NCBI GenBank assembly: GCA_021849525.1
Contig: JAJZSS010000147.1
Coordinates: forward strand, 1 to 5,513
From: Chloroflexota bacterium
GTDB taxonomy: Bacteria > Chloroflexota > Anaerolineae > Anaerolineales > UBA4823
Direction of reading: 5' to 3'
DNA: 5,513 nucleotides
Part shown: piece by piece, positions 4,491-5,513 of the stretch
How the letters are laid out: every line of letters starts with the position of its first letter
Position numbering within the stretch: position 1 is the first letter of the stretch
Translations under genes and position numbers: made by a program
The notes under the pieces: generated by a model
What the model was told of the DNA's origin: nothing
Databases searched by the model: none
The model's input: the letters and a program-made list of their open reading frames with translations, nothing else

Positions 4491-5378
4491 ATGGGAAAAG
4501 CCCGGCTCTTAGTCGTCGAAGATGATGTCGATATCGCCAATATGCTGCGAATCTATTTCACCAGCCAAAATTACGAAGTGGATCTTGCCTACCGGGGTGG
4601 GGTCGCCCTGGATAAGACGCGCCAGAACTTGCCCAACTTGATTGTTCTGGACATTATGCTCCCGGATATCGACGGCTTTGAAGTCTGCCGGAGTTTACGT
4701 ACTCACACTCGCACCAGCCACGTACCGATTATCTTTCTGACCCAGAAAGACGAGCGCAGCGATAAACTTCAGGGCCTGGAGCTGGGAGCCGATGATTACA
4801 TCACCAAACCGTTTGATATTGAAGAATTGAAGCTGCGCGTCCAGCGGGCGATCCAGCGCGCTGAACAGCAAAGCCTGACCGACCCACGCTCGGGCCTGCC
4901 TGCCGGACGCTTGATCGAAGAGCAACTGCGCCGGATTATCCGCCAGGGCGGTTGGACAGTGATGGATATTCGTTTGAAAGATTTTGAAGCGTTTAAGGAA
5001 GCCTACGGCTTCCTGGCAGGCGATGATGTGCTGCGCTTTATGGCGATGCTGCTGAACGAGGTGCTGGACGAGACGGGCAGCCCCAATGATTTTATCGGCC
5101 ATCCCGGGGATGATAATTTCGTCGTGATCACCACTGAGACAGCCACACTGCCAATCTTGCAGCGCTTGAAAGCCCGTTTCGATGAGGAAATCCCGACCCA
5201 TTACAATTTTCTGGATCGAGAAAATGGCTATATCACCACCACCAATCATGACGGCATCCCTCACCAGCATCCCTTGATGACTCTCTCTGCCGGGGCAGTC
5301 AGTGCCTCGCAGTATGAATTCGCCGATATTCGTGAAATTATCGAGCTGGCGGCAGAGGCGCGCCGCCAGAATCGCTAG
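4491..5378 (+). CDS. Response regulator: REC domain plus degenerate GGDEF domain
   Basis: 295 residues. The receiver domain (about 4-122) is intact: acidic pocket E10/D11/D12, phospho-acceptor D54 in LIVLDIMLPDIDGFE, Thr84 (FLTQKD) and Lys106 (YITKPFD). It should accept a phosphoryl group from a histidine kinase; none is in the window. Residues about 129-293 keep the diguanylate-cyclase framework: LTDPRSGLPAGRLIEEQL (canonical D-x-L-T-G-L-x-N-R), then FEAFKEAYGFLAGDDVL, and an LSAGAV strand near 265-270. The active-site loop reads HPGDDNFVVIT (204-214) in place of GGDEF; Asn209 stands at the catalytic acidic position if Phe210 is aligned with the F. I infer no cyclase activity, so output is probably by protein contact or nucleotide binding. 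It has its own leader and strong ribosome site and is probably transcribed separately from the operon upstream. Confidence 0.93.
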   Translation: MGKARLLVVEDDVDIANMLRIYFTSQNYEVDLAYRGGVALDKTRQNLPNLIVLDIMLPDIDGFEVCRSLRTHTRTSHVPIIFLTQKDERSDKLQGLELGADDYITKPFDIEELKLRVQRAIQRAEQQSLTDPRSGLPAGRLIEEQLRRIIRQGGWTVMDIRLKDFEAFKEAYGFLAGDDVLRFMAMLLNEVLDETGSPNDFIGHPGDDNFVVITTETATLPILQRLKARFDEEIPTHYNFLDRENGYITTTNHDGIPHQHPLMTLSAGAVSASQYEFADIREIIELAAEARRQNR

Positions 5379-5379
5379 C

Positions 5380-5440
5380 CCTGGGGTGGTATGCATGCCC
5401 GGCGGATAAATTCTCCCCTCCAGGCATGCTGTCTCCCAGG
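5380..5440 (+). terminator. Imperfect long hairpin after the response-regulator gene
   Basis: Nested arms CCTGGG/CCCAGG (5380-5385 with 5435-5440) and GCATGCC/GGCATGC (5393-5399 with 5423-5429) begin just after the TAG stop. There is no T tract directly after, only a later ATTGTTT, so this is a candidate 3' structure or Rho-dependent end, not a clear intrinsic terminator. Confidence 0.4.
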
Positions 5441-5467
5441 CTCGACATTGTTTAAATCAGCAGCCGC

Positions 5468-5513
5468 ATGTTCACTGAAACTCTCACCTCAGGTCTTGGA
5501 CTGATTGTCGCCG
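5468..5513 (+). CDS. Possible start of a further gene (runs off window end)
   Basis: ATG at 5468 opens a frame with no stop to the window edge, reading MFTETLTSGLGLIVA, which resembles the hydrophobic N terminus of a membrane protein. The other two plus-strand frames are closed by stops in this stretch. There is no convincing ribosome site (AGCAG at 5459-5463 is poor), and only 15 codons are visible, so the call is tentative. Confidence 0.35.
   Translation, partial: MFTETLTSGLGLIVA

Noticed and set aside
4695..5396. 233-codon minus-strand frame inside the response regulator
   Set aside because: Its length comes from codon bias of the REC-GGDEF gene on the other strand; no motif and no ribosome site.

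Overview
The window looks like an ordinary chromosomal stretch from a bacterium, most likely a Chloroflexota (Anaerolineae-type) lineage. That assignment rests on the combination of a PATAN/DUF4388 protein beside an Srprb/MglA-like small GTPase, a response regulator with a decayed GGDEF half, and an N-terminal fragment with a DUF4157-like motif. It is an inference from protein character, without database support. Promoters are plain sigma-70 type, starts are ATG or GTG with Shine-Dalgarno sites, and base composition is moderately GC-rich with AT-rich islands at promoters.

Left part (1-492), minus strand. The 5' part of a protein gene runs off the window start (262 to 1), with an AAGGAG ribosome site and a GTG start. 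Upstream of it, also on the minus strand, is a complete tRNA-Asn(GTT) gene (436 to 364). It has a consensus promoter (TTGACA, 17 bp spacer, TATAAT) and a clear intrinsic terminator (349-321), so it is an independent single-gene unit.

Middle part (580-4205), plus strand. A second near-consensus promoter (TTGACT, 17 bp, TATAAT; 580-608) faces away from the tRNA promoter. It appears to drive four closely spaced genes: a PATAN/DUF4388 protein (663-1490), a MglA/CvnD-like small GTPase (1520-2056), an alpha/beta hydrolase (2084-2908) and a left-handed beta-helix (hexapeptide) protein with an unassigned N-terminal domain (2928-4205). Gaps are 19-29 bp, so one transcript is likely. The first two genes look like a switch and its partner; the last two look like enzyme or effector genes. 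What the set does together is unknown.

Right part (4205-5513), plus strand. Four 16-bp tandem repeats start on the last base of the beta-helix gene's stop codon. They are followed by an AT-rich stretch and two inverted repeats, one able to form a 12-bp stem, in front of a response regulator (4491-5378) with an intact REC domain and a degenerate GGDEF domain. A long imperfect hairpin follows the regulator. A possible start of a further gene (ATG at 5468) runs off the window end.

The best candidates for a second look are the PATAN-GTPase-hydrolase-beta-helix operon, the structured leader of the response regulator, the 16-bp repeats built onto a stop codon, and the minus-strand DUF4157-like gene at the window start, whose coding strand is opposite to the longest open frame there.
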